From: Bradyrhizobium manausense
GTDB lineage: Bacteria; Pseudomonadota; Alphaproteobacteria; Rhizobiales; Xanthobacteraceae
DNA length: 64,000 nt
Reading direction: 5' to 3'
NCBI RefSeq assembly: GCF_001440035.1
Contig: NZ_LJYG01000090.1
Span: 1 to 64,000 of the forward strand
Below the pieces are notes generated by a model. That model was not told where the DNA came from. It searched no databases and saw only the letters and a list, made by a program, of their open reading frames with translations. Position 1 is the stretch's first letter; each line of letters opens with the position of its first letter. The translations under genes and the position numbers were made by a program. Of the stretch, positions 37,788-45,543 are shown piece after piece.

Positions 37788-37801
37788 ACGTCAATCGACG
37801 T
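37788..37801. promoter_or_regulatory. Putative toxin-antitoxin operator
   Basis: ACGTC-AATC-GACGT is a 5-bp perfect inverted repeat 54 bp before the antitoxin start. It lies just after a possible promoter (TTGTCA near 37762, TATTTA near 37783). This is a plausible autoregulatory site for the antitoxin. Confidence 0.35.
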
Positions 37802-37854
37802 GCAAATTCCTATCCCTCCCGGCAAAGCGGACCGCAGTATGCTACAATGTCGCT

Positions 37855-38076
37855 ATGGCAACTAAGACCCTACAACTTGCGATGACCAAGGCATCCGCCC
37901 TTCCTGAAGCGGCTCAGGAAAAGATAGCGCGCGAGGTGCTTGAGAGTGTTGAGCTGCTGACCCGATTGCGTGCAGACGTGGAAGTTGGCATCCGCGAACT
38001 TGAAGGCGGACTGGGAGAAGAACTCCACATGTCAGACGTTATCAAGGAGGCTCGGAACACCTATGGCCGCAGCTAG
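37855..38076 (+). CDS. Antitoxin of a RelBE/ParDE-type module
   Basis: A 73-aa protein (MATKTLQLAMTKASALPEAA...) with helical, acidic character and the 'LPEAAQEKIAREVLESVE' pattern common in small antitoxins paired with ParE/RelE toxins. It overlaps the toxin gene by 14 bp. The ATG at 37855 is chosen because upstream in-frame codons run through the promoter region. It would bind its toxin and repress the operon. Confidence 0.75.
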   Translation: MATKTLQLAMTKASALPEAAQEKIAREVLESVELLTRLRADVEVGIRELEGGLGEELHMSDVIKEARNTYGRS

Positions 38077-38368
38077 GCGGCTCTCGTGGTCCCCTTCCTC
38101 CCGCCGAGACCTACTCGATATCTACCGGTACTTTGCTCAGGTCGCTTCTCCGGACGTTGCCGAAAACCTGCTCCTGGAAATCGACATAGTTACCGGCAGG
38201 CTCAAACATGAACCTTTCATGGGCTCGCCCCGCGACGAGATATACCCGGGAATCCGGGCAACGTTCTCTTCCCCCTATATCATTCTGTACCGGGTCACAG
38301 AGGATGCAGTCGAGATTGCACGCGTTGTACACGAAAGGCGCGCTCCTCTTTCACCCGACGAGCTTTGA
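38063..38368 (+). CDS. ParE/RelE-superfamily toxin
   Basis: From ATG 38063 (ribosome-binding site AAGGAGG inside the antitoxin gene) the 101-aa product shows the superfamily pattern. It has LSWSPSSRRDLLDIYRYFAQ, GSPRDEIYPGIRATFSSPYI, then ILYRVTEDAVEIARVVHERR. The 'YRV..D.VEI.RV.H.RR' C-terminal strand is diagnostic. ParE poisons gyrase and RelE cleaves mRNA; which one this does is not clear. The pair stabilises the element. Confidence 0.85.
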   Translation: MAAARRLSWSPSSRRDLLDIYRYFAQVASPDVAENLLLEIDIVTGRLKHEPFMGSPRDEIYPGIRATFSSPYIILYRVTEDAVEIARVVHERRAPLSPDEL

Positions 38369-38508
38369 CCAAACTTCCTGAAGCCGGTACCGCTGCACTT
38401 CCTCAAGTTGCGCATTTCCCTCTTTCAACGTGCGGGAACTTTGGCTACAGTTTCAGGACGGCCGCTTACACCGGACCGTTGCAACGGCTCCCAACCCGGA
38501 GCTTTGCA

Positions 38509-38706
38509 ATGGACGACAAAGTGGTTGATTGGAAGGGACTGAAGGCGCTCGGAATTCCTTATTCGCGGGCGCACATCTGGCGAATGATGGCTGCTGGTGA
38601 TTTTCCGCAAGCTTTTAAACTTGGGAGACACCGCAACTCTCATCCTGTCTGGTGGCTATCGCAAATAGTCGAGTGGCTTCACGGCCATTCCGGCCGCAAG
38701 GCATAG
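38509..38706 (+). CDS. AlpA-like HTH regulator / excisionase-type protein
   Basis: The 65-aa product has the AlpA pattern LKALGIPYSRAHIWRMMAAG then DFPQAFKLGRHRNSHPVWW and LSQIVEWLHGH. These small MerR-like winged HTH proteins turn on integrase or act as excisionases in integrative elements. The ORF is open further upstream but the ATG at 38509 matches the family start. A terminator follows 14 bp after the stop. Confidence 0.85.
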   Translation: MDDKVVDWKGLKALGIPYSRAHIWRMMAAGDFPQAFKLGRHRNSHPVWWLSQIVEWLHGHSGRKA

Positions 38707-38720
38707 CTCCTTCCGGAGCG

Positions 38721-38750
38721 ACACCCGCGCCTCCAAACGCGGGTGTTTCC
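38721..38750 (+). terminator. Rho-independent terminator after the AlpA-like gene
   Basis: ACACCCGCG and CGCGGGTGT pair in a perfect 9-bp stem around an 8-nt loop, followed by TTTCCGTTTC. Confidence 0.8.
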
Positions 38751-38877
38751 GTTTCTACGGTACGGAAACAAGCCATGGACACGACCATGGCCCCCGTTTC
38801 CATGGCGCGTAGCCACCCATCAGTTGCAAAAATCGCTTTAAATACAGACACTTCCGCACCTGTTCGCGTGGACTTAG

Positions 38878-39088
38878 CAGCCCCGACCCAATCCTCCCTT
38901 GGTCTTCCCTCCCATATATGAGTCGGGAAAGACTTGAAGACCCGCAGGCGCTATCGCTGGCGGGCTGCGGTAGGATTGGGTCGGGGCTGAACGCCCCAGA
39001 CGAACAGGTGCGGACCTTTGCACCTTCCCCAATCCGACCGCGCGCCGGAAAAACCGGCGCATCGGCAAAATCGCTATTTGCGATTTTG
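38878..39088. other. Densely folded region: long inverted repeat with nested hairpins (candidate oriT or structured RNA)
   Basis: An 18-bp perfect inverted repeat (38878-38895 with 38972-38989) encloses two further hairpins (38901-38907/38936-38942 and 38941-38945/38960-38964), giving a three-way junction. The right arm can alternatively pair with 38993-38997 (GGGGC-TGAAC-GCCCC). Three more hairpins follow: 39007-39024, 39042-39060 (7-bp stem, A5 loop) and 39066-39088 (9-bp stem) with a T7 run soon after. No ORF fits here. The VirD4-like gene starts 113 bp downstream. Confidence 0.6.
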
Positions 39089-39201
39089 CGAGTTACAATT
39101 TTTTTGGAATCGTTCTTTCGCTTTCAAACATCGGTGCCCGATAGTCGGGGGTGGAAGGGCTGACAAGGCGCGGCATTCGCATTCCGAGCTGGTGCCGATG
39201 T

Positions 39202-40431
39202 ATGACCGCGATAGGTTTCCACAAAGCCAAACTTAGTCCGATCCACCTTTCGGCTGACGCCCGCCGTCGGCACCTCTACGTGATCGGCCAAACAGGGGTC
39301 GGCAAGTCCACGCTCCTCGAAAGCATGGCACTCGATGATATCCGTGCTGGGAGAGGCATCTGCTTTATCGACCCCCATGGCCAGAGTGCCGAGCGGATTG
39401 CGAACAACATTCCGGAGTCCCGGACCCAGGATACTGCGTACATTGACTACGATCCCGAACACCCGTTCGGGCTCAACATCCTCCGGACGGCAGATCCCCG
39501 AAACAAGTCGCTCACGGTCGAGCACATAGTTTCTATGTTTTGGAATATCTGGCCCGAAAATATGGGGCCGAATTTGGAGGACGTACTTCGCAACTCGCTC
39601 TATCTCCTGCTCGACAACGAGCACACCAGTTTGAACGATACGCTCCGCCTCCTCACGGACAGCGACTACAGAGCTCGACTCCTACGAAACTGCACGAACA
39701 GAGTGGTCAAGCATTTCTGGCAAGAAGAGTTTGAAGCTAAGGCTGACAAGCAAAAGGCCGAGGAAATCCGGTCAACGACGAACAAGCTTCGCGCCTTTCT
39801 TTCAAATCCGCACCTCGCGAACATTTTGGCCGGACCAAGCACCCTCAACATCTCCCACCTCATGAACGAGGGGAAGATACTCATTCTCAATCTGTCGAAA
39901 GGGCGGTGGGGCGAGAAGCCCGCCAAGCTTCTTGGATGTCTGTTCATCATCGCCATCGCACAAGCGGCCGAAGCCCGCGCTGATATCCCGGAGGACAAGC
40001 GCCGCGACTTCTATCTCTACGTCGACGAAATGCAGAACTTTCAAAACGACGGCTTCAACGCCATCCTATCCGAAGCGCGCAAGATGCGACTTTCGCTTAT
40101 CCTCGCAAACCAGTTTTACGCCCAACTTCCCCCTGCCCTGCAGGCCGCCATATCGGGCAACGTCGGCACCCTTGTAGCCTTCCGGGTCGGTGCCGATGAC
40201 AGCGACCTAATCGGTAAAATATTACGCCATGGCAATCCCGGAAACTTGCAGGACACGGCGAACTTTGAGGCGTGGGTAAGAACCCTCGCAGACGGCACTC
40301 CAACAGGTCCATTCCCCATTGCCACCTATCCGCCCGATCGAGCATCTCTCGGTCGGTTCAACGCGGTCAGGAAGCGCACTATCGCGGTGCACAGTCGGAA
40401 AGTGGGGACTCCACACGTACAACCATCTTGA
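39202..40431 (+). CDS. VirD4/TraG-like DNA-transfer ATPase (TraM-recognition type), short form
   Basis: The 409-aa protein has Walker A at residues 29-37 (GQTGVGKST) and Walker B around residue 274 (FYLYVDEMQNF). It also has a coupling-protein style C-terminal motif 'FQNDGFNAILSEARKMRLSL' then ILANQFYAQLPPALQAAISG. Before Walker A there are only 28 residues and no membrane helix, so the N-terminal membrane domain of typical VirD4 proteins is missing. It starts the five-gene transfer-like operon. It probably moves DNA; the partner system is unclear. Confidence 0.8.
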   Translation: MTAIGFHKAKLSPIHLSADARRRHLYVIGQTGVGKSTLLESMALDDIRAGRGICFIDPHGQSAERIANNIPESRTQDTAYIDYDPEHPFGLNILRTADPRNKSLTVEHIVSMFWNIWPENMGPNLEDVLRNSLYLLLDNEHTSLNDTLRLLTDSDYRARLLRNCTNRVVKHFWQEEFEAKADKQKAEEIRSTTNKLRAFLSNPHLANILAGPSTLNISHLMNEGKILILNLSKGRWGEKPAKLLGCLFIIAIAQAAEARADIPEDKRRDFYLYVDEMQNFQNDGFNAILSEARKMRLSLILANQFYAQLPPALQAAISGNVGTLVAFRVGADDSDLIGKILRHGNPGNLQDTANFEAWVRTLADGTPTGPFPIATYPPDRASLGRFNAVRKRTIAVHSRKVGTPHVQPS

Positions 40432-40458
40432 GATAAGCTTTCGGGAGGTGGCTGGGGG

Positions 40459-41022
40459 TTGTGCATGGACGAGGACAATATCTGGAGCACTTGGGGCATA
40501 CCCGTTCTACTCGCCGCCGCCGTCGGCGGCGTCTACATCGTCAACCTCTGGGCCGAGGCGACACGGCCATCGCCCCTCCTCTACCTCATCGCGGCTGGAA
40601 CGATCGTCGTCATCGGGTACTTCGGCCATTACTACAAGCGCGTCGAGCAATATAGCGGAGCTATGGCCGGCGCTTTAGTCGCTCTGATTTTCATCCCAAG
40701 CAAAGCTTCCCTCGAACTAAGTCTGTTTTTGTTTGCTGGGATTACCGCCGCCATCGCGTACATGGGCAAGGTTTATATGAATCTTCCCCACTTCAAAGAG
40801 GCCGAAGCCAAACGAGCGCGCGCGAAGGAAGACCAGCGTCTTGCCAAAGAGAGGGGTCGCGTTCGGGACGAACTAGCCGCTCTTCGGCACGCCGACGAAG
40901 CCAGGCGGCAAGAGCAAGAAGCGCGGTACGCCGACGCAACCAAAGAAGAGTACCGGTCGGCCAGCCCGGCCGAGATATCGGAAACGGCCAAGCGTCTCGC
41001 GGACGAGCTGAGGAAGCATTGA
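40459..41022 (+). CDS. Membrane protein with coiled coil and the shared C-terminal tag
   Basis: A 187-aa protein with about four N-terminal helices (WGIPVLLAAAVGGVYIVNLW, LLYLIAAGTIVVIGYFGHYY, GAMAGALVALIFIP, LSLFLFAGITAAIAYMG). A long charged coiled coil (EAEAKRARAKEDQRLAKERG...) follows, then the tag TKEEYRSASPAEISETAKRL plus ADELRKH. The same tag ends the 94-aa protein at 37396-37680. Its stop overlaps the TTG start of the next ATPase. It might anchor the soluble ATPases at the membrane; this is inferred from position only. Confidence 0.6.
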   Translation: MCMDEDNIWSTWGIPVLLAAAVGGVYIVNLWAEATRPSPLLYLIAAGTIVVIGYFGHYYKRVEQYSGAMAGALVALIFIPSKASLELSLFLFAGITAAIAYMGKVYMNLPHFKEAEAKRARAKEDQRLAKERGRVRDELAALRHADEARRQEQEARYADATKEEYRSASPAEISETAKRLADELRKH

Positions 41023-43190
41023 GCTACCCGTCTCGCCAGCAGTTCGCCTTAGACCTCTCCACACTCTACTTCGACTATTGCGCATCCAATTCGCCCATGC
41101 CGGATGCGCTGCTCCAATCATTGGTTAGCGCGTTCAGTGCTGCCTTTGTAGCAGCCCAATCGACCGAGCGACCGAACGAGGCCTATCATCACCTTCTGAA
41201 GGCCTGCGTAAAGGCACTAATTGCTTTTCATCGCAAGCTTGACCCACGCGCCTTTGCTGCTGATTCCTCCGCGCTCTTCTCCCAAAAAGTGCTTCTCGAC
41301 CTCGCTCTGCCCATTGAGGCGTTGGTAAGTTCCGTTGCGGAAGCCATGCCCTCACTCTCCGCACTCGGCATGTTTCGCGCGGGCCAGCTCTATCACGTCT
41401 TCACCGACAGCTTTTCCGATCCAGAGCCGACCTTCGATCGCCGAGAACCGATCGCCCCCGATCCCTATCAGCGCCGCGACTTCCGAGAAGCCAAAGAGCG
41501 CTTTCGCCAGGACCACAAAACGTGGATCGAGGAGAAACGCCAATTCGAGAAAGATCGAGAGAAATTCCTCGCCGAGCTTGACCCGCTCGATGCCCGTTTC
41601 AACGGTACTTTCCTTTGGAATTTTGCTCCCCTCCTCCCGCGCACCTTCGAAGTCGAAATACCGCTCGTTGTCGACGAGCAATCGCGGATGCAGCACATGT
41701 GGGTCGTTGCCGATAGCGGCCATGGCAAAACGCAGCTGTTTCAGCGAATGATCTTAGAAGACCTCAAGGAGGTTGCCGCAGGTCGCCGCTCGATCATCGT
41801 GATCGACAGCCAAAACAAGCTCATCCCGAACATCGCTAAACTTCAATTCTTCGCGCCAGGCCAACCGCTACACGGCCGCTTATCCGTCCTCAATCCGATG
41901 GATGTTGATCTCGCGCTCAATCTCTTTGATCTCCGCCTTCGCTTGAATTCCAACGACCGGCAACGCAGAACGGTGATCAACGCCACCCTCGAACTGTATA
42001 GCTTCCTGTTTAGCTCTCTACTTGCCCGGGAGATGACCGGCAAGCAGGAGACTTTATTCGCATACGTCGCCGAATTGCTATTCCAGGTCGACGGTGCCAC
42101 GATCCACGATTTCCGCAACATCATGCGAAAAGGCGGAATCGACAAGTATCGGCCGGTCATCGAGGGACTGCCATCGACCTCTTCCGTCAGGCAATTTTTC
42201 GAGAACGGCTTCACGTCAAGCGACTATGCCCAAACAAAGAGTGAAGTCGAGAGTCGCATCGATTCTTTGCTTCGTAACGCCACGTTTGAAGCCATGTTTG
42301 GCCAAAAGGAATGCAAGCTCAACCTGCTTGCCGAGATAAATTCCGGCCGCGTCATACTCGTCAACACAGCGGAAAGCCTGTTGTTTGAGGCGGGTGTTCG
42401 ATTCTTCGGGCGGTTCGTCCTTGCGCTCATTGGCAACGCAGTCGCAGAGCGCGCCGCCATGACAGACGAGCGCGCCAAAATTCCGACGTACGTCTATCTG
42501 GATGAAGCGTACCAGTACATCAAAGATGACAAGAACTTTGTCGGTATGCTCGCGAGAGCCCGCAAGCAATACATTGGCCTCACCGTCGCTCAACAATGGC
42601 TCGGCCAACTTGATGACCCCGTCTACGAGGGTCTGGCCGCGATCGCCAATACGATCGTCGCGGGCGGCGTCAGTCCGTCCGACGCGTTCAAGATCGCGCA
42701 AATGATGAGCAATTCGGATCCTGACTTTGTGCGCCGGCAGCCGGATTTGACGTTTGCCTTTTTCAACAAGAAGGCAACGCCAGAGGGCGCAGTAGCAGTT
42801 GCGATCCCCTACGGCGTGATGGAAAAGCTACCCACGATGACAGCCGTCGAGTATCAGCAACAGCTAGCATACATGCGCCATCGTTTCGGTCCATCTATAG
42901 CGGAAGAGAGCTACGATCTCCATTGGGAGATCACAATCAGCCCGAAGCTTGCCCGAAATGGTGGGCAAACCAGAGAACACGGCTTTCTCATAACCATCCC
43001 GCCCGGCACCAAGGATGGCGCCATCCTGCGATTGAAGGGGCAAGGGCGCCCGAATCCTGACGGCAGCTATGGGCACGTCTTCTTGAAAGTGCATGTTCCC
43101 AAGCTTCACCAGACAACCGAAGGTCTTACAGGCAGCCCGACCGATCACCCGAAGAAAGAACCTCCCCCGCGCGATTCCAAGGTTTGGTAG
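41019..43190 (+). CDS. TraG/VirD4-like ATPase fused to a DnaJ C-terminal-like domain
   Basis: A 723-aa protein starting at TTG 41019, which overlaps the previous stop (GAGG ribosome-binding site upstream). Residues 1-220 form a helical N-terminal region without membrane segments. The ATPase core has Walker A at about 231 (ADSGHGKTQ) and Walker B at about 491 (YVYLDEAYQYI). It also has the coupling-protein motif ARARKQYIGLTVAQQWLGQL. Residues 628-705 (HGFLITIPPGTKDGAILRLK then GQGRPNPDGSYGHVFLKVHV) match the DnaJ/CbpA C-terminal peptide-binding domain. The ATPase-chaperone combination is unusual. No J-domain HPD motif is present. Confidence 0.78.
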   Translation: MSYPSRQQFALDLSTLYFDYCASNSPMPDALLQSLVSAFSAAFVAAQSTERPNEAYHHLLKACVKALIAFHRKLDPRAFAADSSALFSQKVLLDLALPIEALVSSVAEAMPSLSALGMFRAGQLYHVFTDSFSDPEPTFDRREPIAPDPYQRRDFREAKERFRQDHKTWIEEKRQFEKDREKFLAELDPLDARFNGTFLWNFAPLLPRTFEVEIPLVVDEQSRMQHMWVVADSGHGKTQLFQRMILEDLKEVAAGRRSIIVIDSQNKLIPNIAKLQFFAPGQPLHGRLSVLNPMDVDLALNLFDLRLRLNSNDRQRRTVINATLELYSFLFSSLLAREMTGKQETLFAYVAELLFQVDGATIHDFRNIMRKGGIDKYRPVIEGLPSTSSVRQFFENGFTSSDYAQTKSEVESRIDSLLRNATFEAMFGQKECKLNLLAEINSGRVILVNTAESLLFEAGVRFFGRFVLALIGNAVAERAAMTDERAKIPTYVYLDEAYQYIKDDKNFVGMLARARKQYIGLTVAQQWLGQLDDPVYEGLAAIANTIVAGGVSPSDAFKIAQMMSNSDPDFVRRQPDLTFAFFNKKATPEGAVAVAIPYGVMEKLPTMTAVEYQQQLAYMRHRFGPSIAEESYDLHWEITISPKLARNGGQTREHGFLITIPPGTKDGAILRLKGQGRPNPDGSYGHVFLKVHVPKLHQTTEGLTGSPTDHPKKEPPPRDSKVW

Positions 43191-43297
43191 TCAAAGACTT
43201 TTTTTGTCGCGGCATACCTCCACACTGTTGAGCATTGTGCTTCCGGGCTGTGTACAGCCAACGTTTTCTTCTGCCGCCGCCCGTTATTCAATGAGGT

Positions 43298-44155
43298 ATG
43301 AATCGGCCTCGCACCAAACGCCTCCCCATCGTCTTGCGCCGCCTTTCCTCGCGGCACAACCAGATTCTCTCTGCGCTCGCTCGCTATCGCTATCTCGATA
43401 GCAAGCACATATTTGCGCTCATCGGCTGCGAAAATAGCAACGCCAAGAGCGCACTGCGCAGGCTCTTTGACGCTGGGCTTATAAACCGCCTCTCCAACAA
43501 TCTCTTTCGCCGCGACCGCCTCAAAGATCCGCAGGTATATGAAATTTCCGCCGAAGGGATCGCGTACCTGAAAAGCCGCGAACTACTCCCCGATCGCGCC
43601 ATCTGGGTTAAATCCGGTTCGCGTGGGACGCCCGTTCACAATCTCGTCGTCTGCCTTGCTCTCGCATCCTTCGAAGTTGCAGTCACCAAAGCTGGCCTGC
43701 GATTCATCCCCTGGGAAGCAATACTCACCCGCGCGCCCAGTGCCACGAAGCAGCTCAAGGCTCCCTTCCGTTTCCCGGTCACCAGCGGCGAGCTCATACC
43801 CGACGCCATTTGTAGCGTCGAGTATCCAAACGAATATCGCATGTTCTTTTGGGAGATCGACCTGAGCAATCACGGCGAGAAGGAGTACGCGACGAAGGCC
43901 CGCGGTTATCACGAGCTGATCTTCAAAGGCGTCTACAAGCGCCACCTCGGCGTTCAGCAGTTGATGAACGTGCTCACGATCACGACGAACACAGCCCGTC
44001 GCGACACCATGGCAAATCTCGCCAAGGATAAGCCGTTCCTGTTCAAGGTCGTGCCTGAATATGGGAGCTACGAAGCAGCTCCCGCACCCGCACAGTCAAT
44101 TCTCGAGAATTGGCACCGTGCCATCCACCCGCCCGTAAACCTGAAGGAGATCTAA
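43298..44155 (+). CDS. Replication-relaxation (Replic_Relax) family protein
   Basis: The 285-aa product has an N-terminal winged helix typical of this family (RHNQILSALARYRYLDSKHI then FALIG...SNAKSALRRLFDAG LINRL, split here by spacers). A central alpha/beta part follows with 'LIPDAICSVEYPNEYRMFFW' and 'EIDLSNHGEKEY', a nuclease-like Asp/Glu pattern. Replic_Relax proteins occur on plasmids and integrative elements and are candidates for relaxase-like or replication functions. It lies between the ATPases and the zinc-knuckle gene, on the same strand. No tyrosine or HUH relaxase motif is seen. Confidence 0.75.
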   Translation: MNRPRTKRLPIVLRRLSSRHNQILSALARYRYLDSKHIFALIGCENSNAKSALRRLFDAGLINRLSNNLFRRDRLKDPQVYEISAEGIAYLKSRELLPDRAIWVKSGSRGTPVHNLVVCLALASFEVAVTKAGLRFIPWEAILTRAPSATKQLKAPFRFPVTSGELIPDAICSVEYPNEYRMFFWEIDLSNHGEKEYATKARGYHELIFKGVYKRHLGVQQLMNVLTITTNTARRDTMANLAKDKPFLFKVVPEYGSYEAAPAPAQSILENWHRAIHPPVNLKEI

Positions 44156-44353
44156 ATGGACTACGACATCAGTAAAGCGAAAGACCTTATCGAGAAGCGC
44201 GAAGACATCGACCGGCAGCTAGCTGAAATCTTCGGCGGTTCAGGCGCTGCAAAAACTCGCGCCGCGCAGAAGTGCTCTAAATGCAACAAGGAGGGCCATT
44301 CAGCACGAACCTGCCCGGAAAAAGAAACCGCTACTCAGTTGCCGGCACTCTAG
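44156..44353 (+). CDS. 65-aa protein with a retroviral-type CCHC zinc knuckle
   Basis: The protein is a short acidic helix (YDISKAKDLIEKREDIDRQL) then CSKCNKEGHSARTCPEK. The spacing C-x2-C-x4-H-x4-C, with Gly-His, is the exact zinc-knuckle pattern known for single-stranded nucleic acid binding. It starts directly after the stop of the Replic_Relax gene, with GGAGA upstream, so the two are coupled. A strong terminator follows. It may bind ssDNA or RNA during transfer or replication. Confidence 0.75.
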   Translation: MDYDISKAKDLIEKREDIDRQLAEIFGGSGAAKTRAAQKCSKCNKEGHSARTCPEKETATQLPAL

Positions 44354-44361
44354 CCAACACA

Positions 44362-44388
44362 AAAGGCCCCGATCATATCGGGGCCTTT
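44362..44388. terminator. Bidirectional terminator
   Basis: AAAGGCCCCGAT and ATCGGGGCCTTT form a 12-bp perfect stem with a 3-nt loop. Runs of A and T on both sides serve the zinc-knuckle gene (plus) and the small gene at 44394-44579 (minus). Confidence 0.85.
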
Positions 44389-44393
44389 CTCTT

Positions 44394-44579
44394 TCAGTCC
44401 TTGTTCGGAAAGAGGACCAAGCGGCCGTCGATCGGCAGCGCGTGCAAGCTGATCGAGATGCCATCTTTGTCGACCGTCCAGGCCGCGCCAACTTCGTGAT
44501 AGAAGTTGTTCGGCTCTTCGCCTTCCTTCGCGATGTTGCGTGATACGAAGACTTTGTAGTCGGGCTTACGGTTTGCCAC
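44394..44579 (-). CDS. Small hypothetical protein
   Basis: A 61-aa protein from GTG 44579 with a clear AAAAGGAG ribosome-binding site. It begins VANRKPDYKVFVSRNIAKEG and ends DGRLVLFPNKD. The 'ANRKPDY.VF.S......N.FYHEVGAAW' pattern looks like small plasmid-encoded beta-rich proteins; no named domain. It is transcribed opposite to the neighbours and shares the terminator with the zinc-knuckle gene. Confidence 0.6.
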   Translation of the reverse strand: MANRKPDYKVFVSRNIAKEGEEPNNFYHEVGAAWTVDKDGISISLHALPIDGRLVLFPNKD

Positions 44580-44672
44580 AGGTACTCTCCTTTTGCGGGT
44601 TGCCTCTGGCCTCAATGGTACAATTCAAACCGGACGGACCTTCTCGCTATCCCCACGTCGCTGGAGACTCCA

Positions 44673-45455
44673 ATGCCCTTCGTCGATTTCGCGGAGCTGA
44701 AGACCCGTGTCTCCTTGGAGGATGCCATGCGACTGCTTGGCCTCGCCCTCAAGGTGCACGGCAACCAACACCGAGGCCCCTGCCCGGCCTGCAAGTCAGG
44801 CGGCGAGCGCGCCTTGGTCATCACCCCTGGCCGAGGCTTCTACTGCTTCGCCAAGGGCGCAGGAGGCGACCAGATCGCTTTGGTGGCCCACATCCGGGGT
44901 TGCTCGCTTCCGGAAGCAGCGGCCTTCCTGGGTGGGAACGGTACTGTTCCCACGACCGGCCGCCGGAACAGTACCAGTACCGTTCCTGCTACCGTTCCCC
45001 CTGCCCACCAGAAGAAGCCAGGTTTCGATCCGGAGACCTACGCGGCCAAGCTGGATCCCGCCCACGCGGCCCTGTCCGCGCTTGGGATCTCGGCCGAGAC
45101 CTTTCGGGACTGGAAGGCCGGCTTTGCGAGCACCGGGACCAACCGGGGCCGCTTGGCTATCGCGCTGCATGACCCGGCCGGGAACGTCCTCGGCTTCGCC
45201 GGACGCGCGCTCGGCACCGAGCAGCCGGTACTCACGATCCCGAACGGGCTCAACCCGCAGGAGATCATCTTCGGGGCTCACCGGGTCGAAGCCGGCACCC
45301 TCTACCTGGTCCGGGACGTGCTCGACGTGTTGCGAGCGTACGAAGCCGGCGCAACAAACTGCGTGTGCTTCCTTTCGGAAATCTCCGGCTTGCAGGTCGA
45401 AATGCTGGCCGCCCTCATGGCGACCAAGCACTGCGACACCCTGGAGCTCTTCTGA
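44673..45455 (+). CDS. CHC2 zinc-finger primase-like protein with a degenerate TOPRIM region
   Basis: The 260-aa product starts with a DnaG-type zinc domain: GPCPACKSGGERALVITPGR then GFYCFAKGAGGDQIALVAHI. A Thr/Val/Pro linker follows (residues 90-110) coded by repeated GGTACTGTTCC/GGAACAGTACC units. The C-terminal part resembles the beginning of a TOPRIM fold (LYLVRDVLDVLRAYEAGATN), but the catalytic Glu expected at 'VEG' is replaced by Arg. The protein ends before the DxD motif. It probably binds DNA but lacks primer synthesis activity on its own. Confidence 0.75.
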   Translation: MPFVDFAELKTRVSLEDAMRLLGLALKVHGNQHRGPCPACKSGGERALVITPGRGFYCFAKGAGGDQIALVAHIRGCSLPEAAAFLGGNGTVPTTGRRNSTSTVPATVPPAHQKKPGFDPETYAAKLDPAHAALSALGISAETFRDWKAGFASTGTNRGRLAIALHDPAGNVLGFAGRALGTEQPVLTIPNGLNPQEIIFGAHRVEAGTLYLVRDVLDVLRAYEAGATNCVCFLSEISGLQVEMLAALMATKHCDTLELF

Positions 45456-45462
45456 ACATAGA

Positions 45463-45490
45463 GGCCCGCCGCGTGCGGGCCTTTCTTCTC
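45463..45490 (+). terminator. Rho-independent terminator
   Basis: GGCCCGC-CGCGT-GCGGGCC forms a 7-bp stem followed by TTTCTTCTCC, just after the primase-like gene. Confidence 0.75.
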
Positions 45491-45543
45491 CCTACTGCCC
45501 GGCATCCGTGACCTCTCGGGTGCCGCCAGTGAGGAGAAGCGTT

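Noticed and set aside
38878..38989. Retron msr-msd RNA
   Set aside because: Inverted repeats enclose hairpins as in retrons, but no reverse transcriptase gene is found nearby.
44707..45543. Long alternative frame over the primase-like gene, running in phase into the DUF3768 gene
   Set aside because: Ser/Arg/Pro-rich, no domain, and it crosses a terminator; only the part from ATG 45544 is real.
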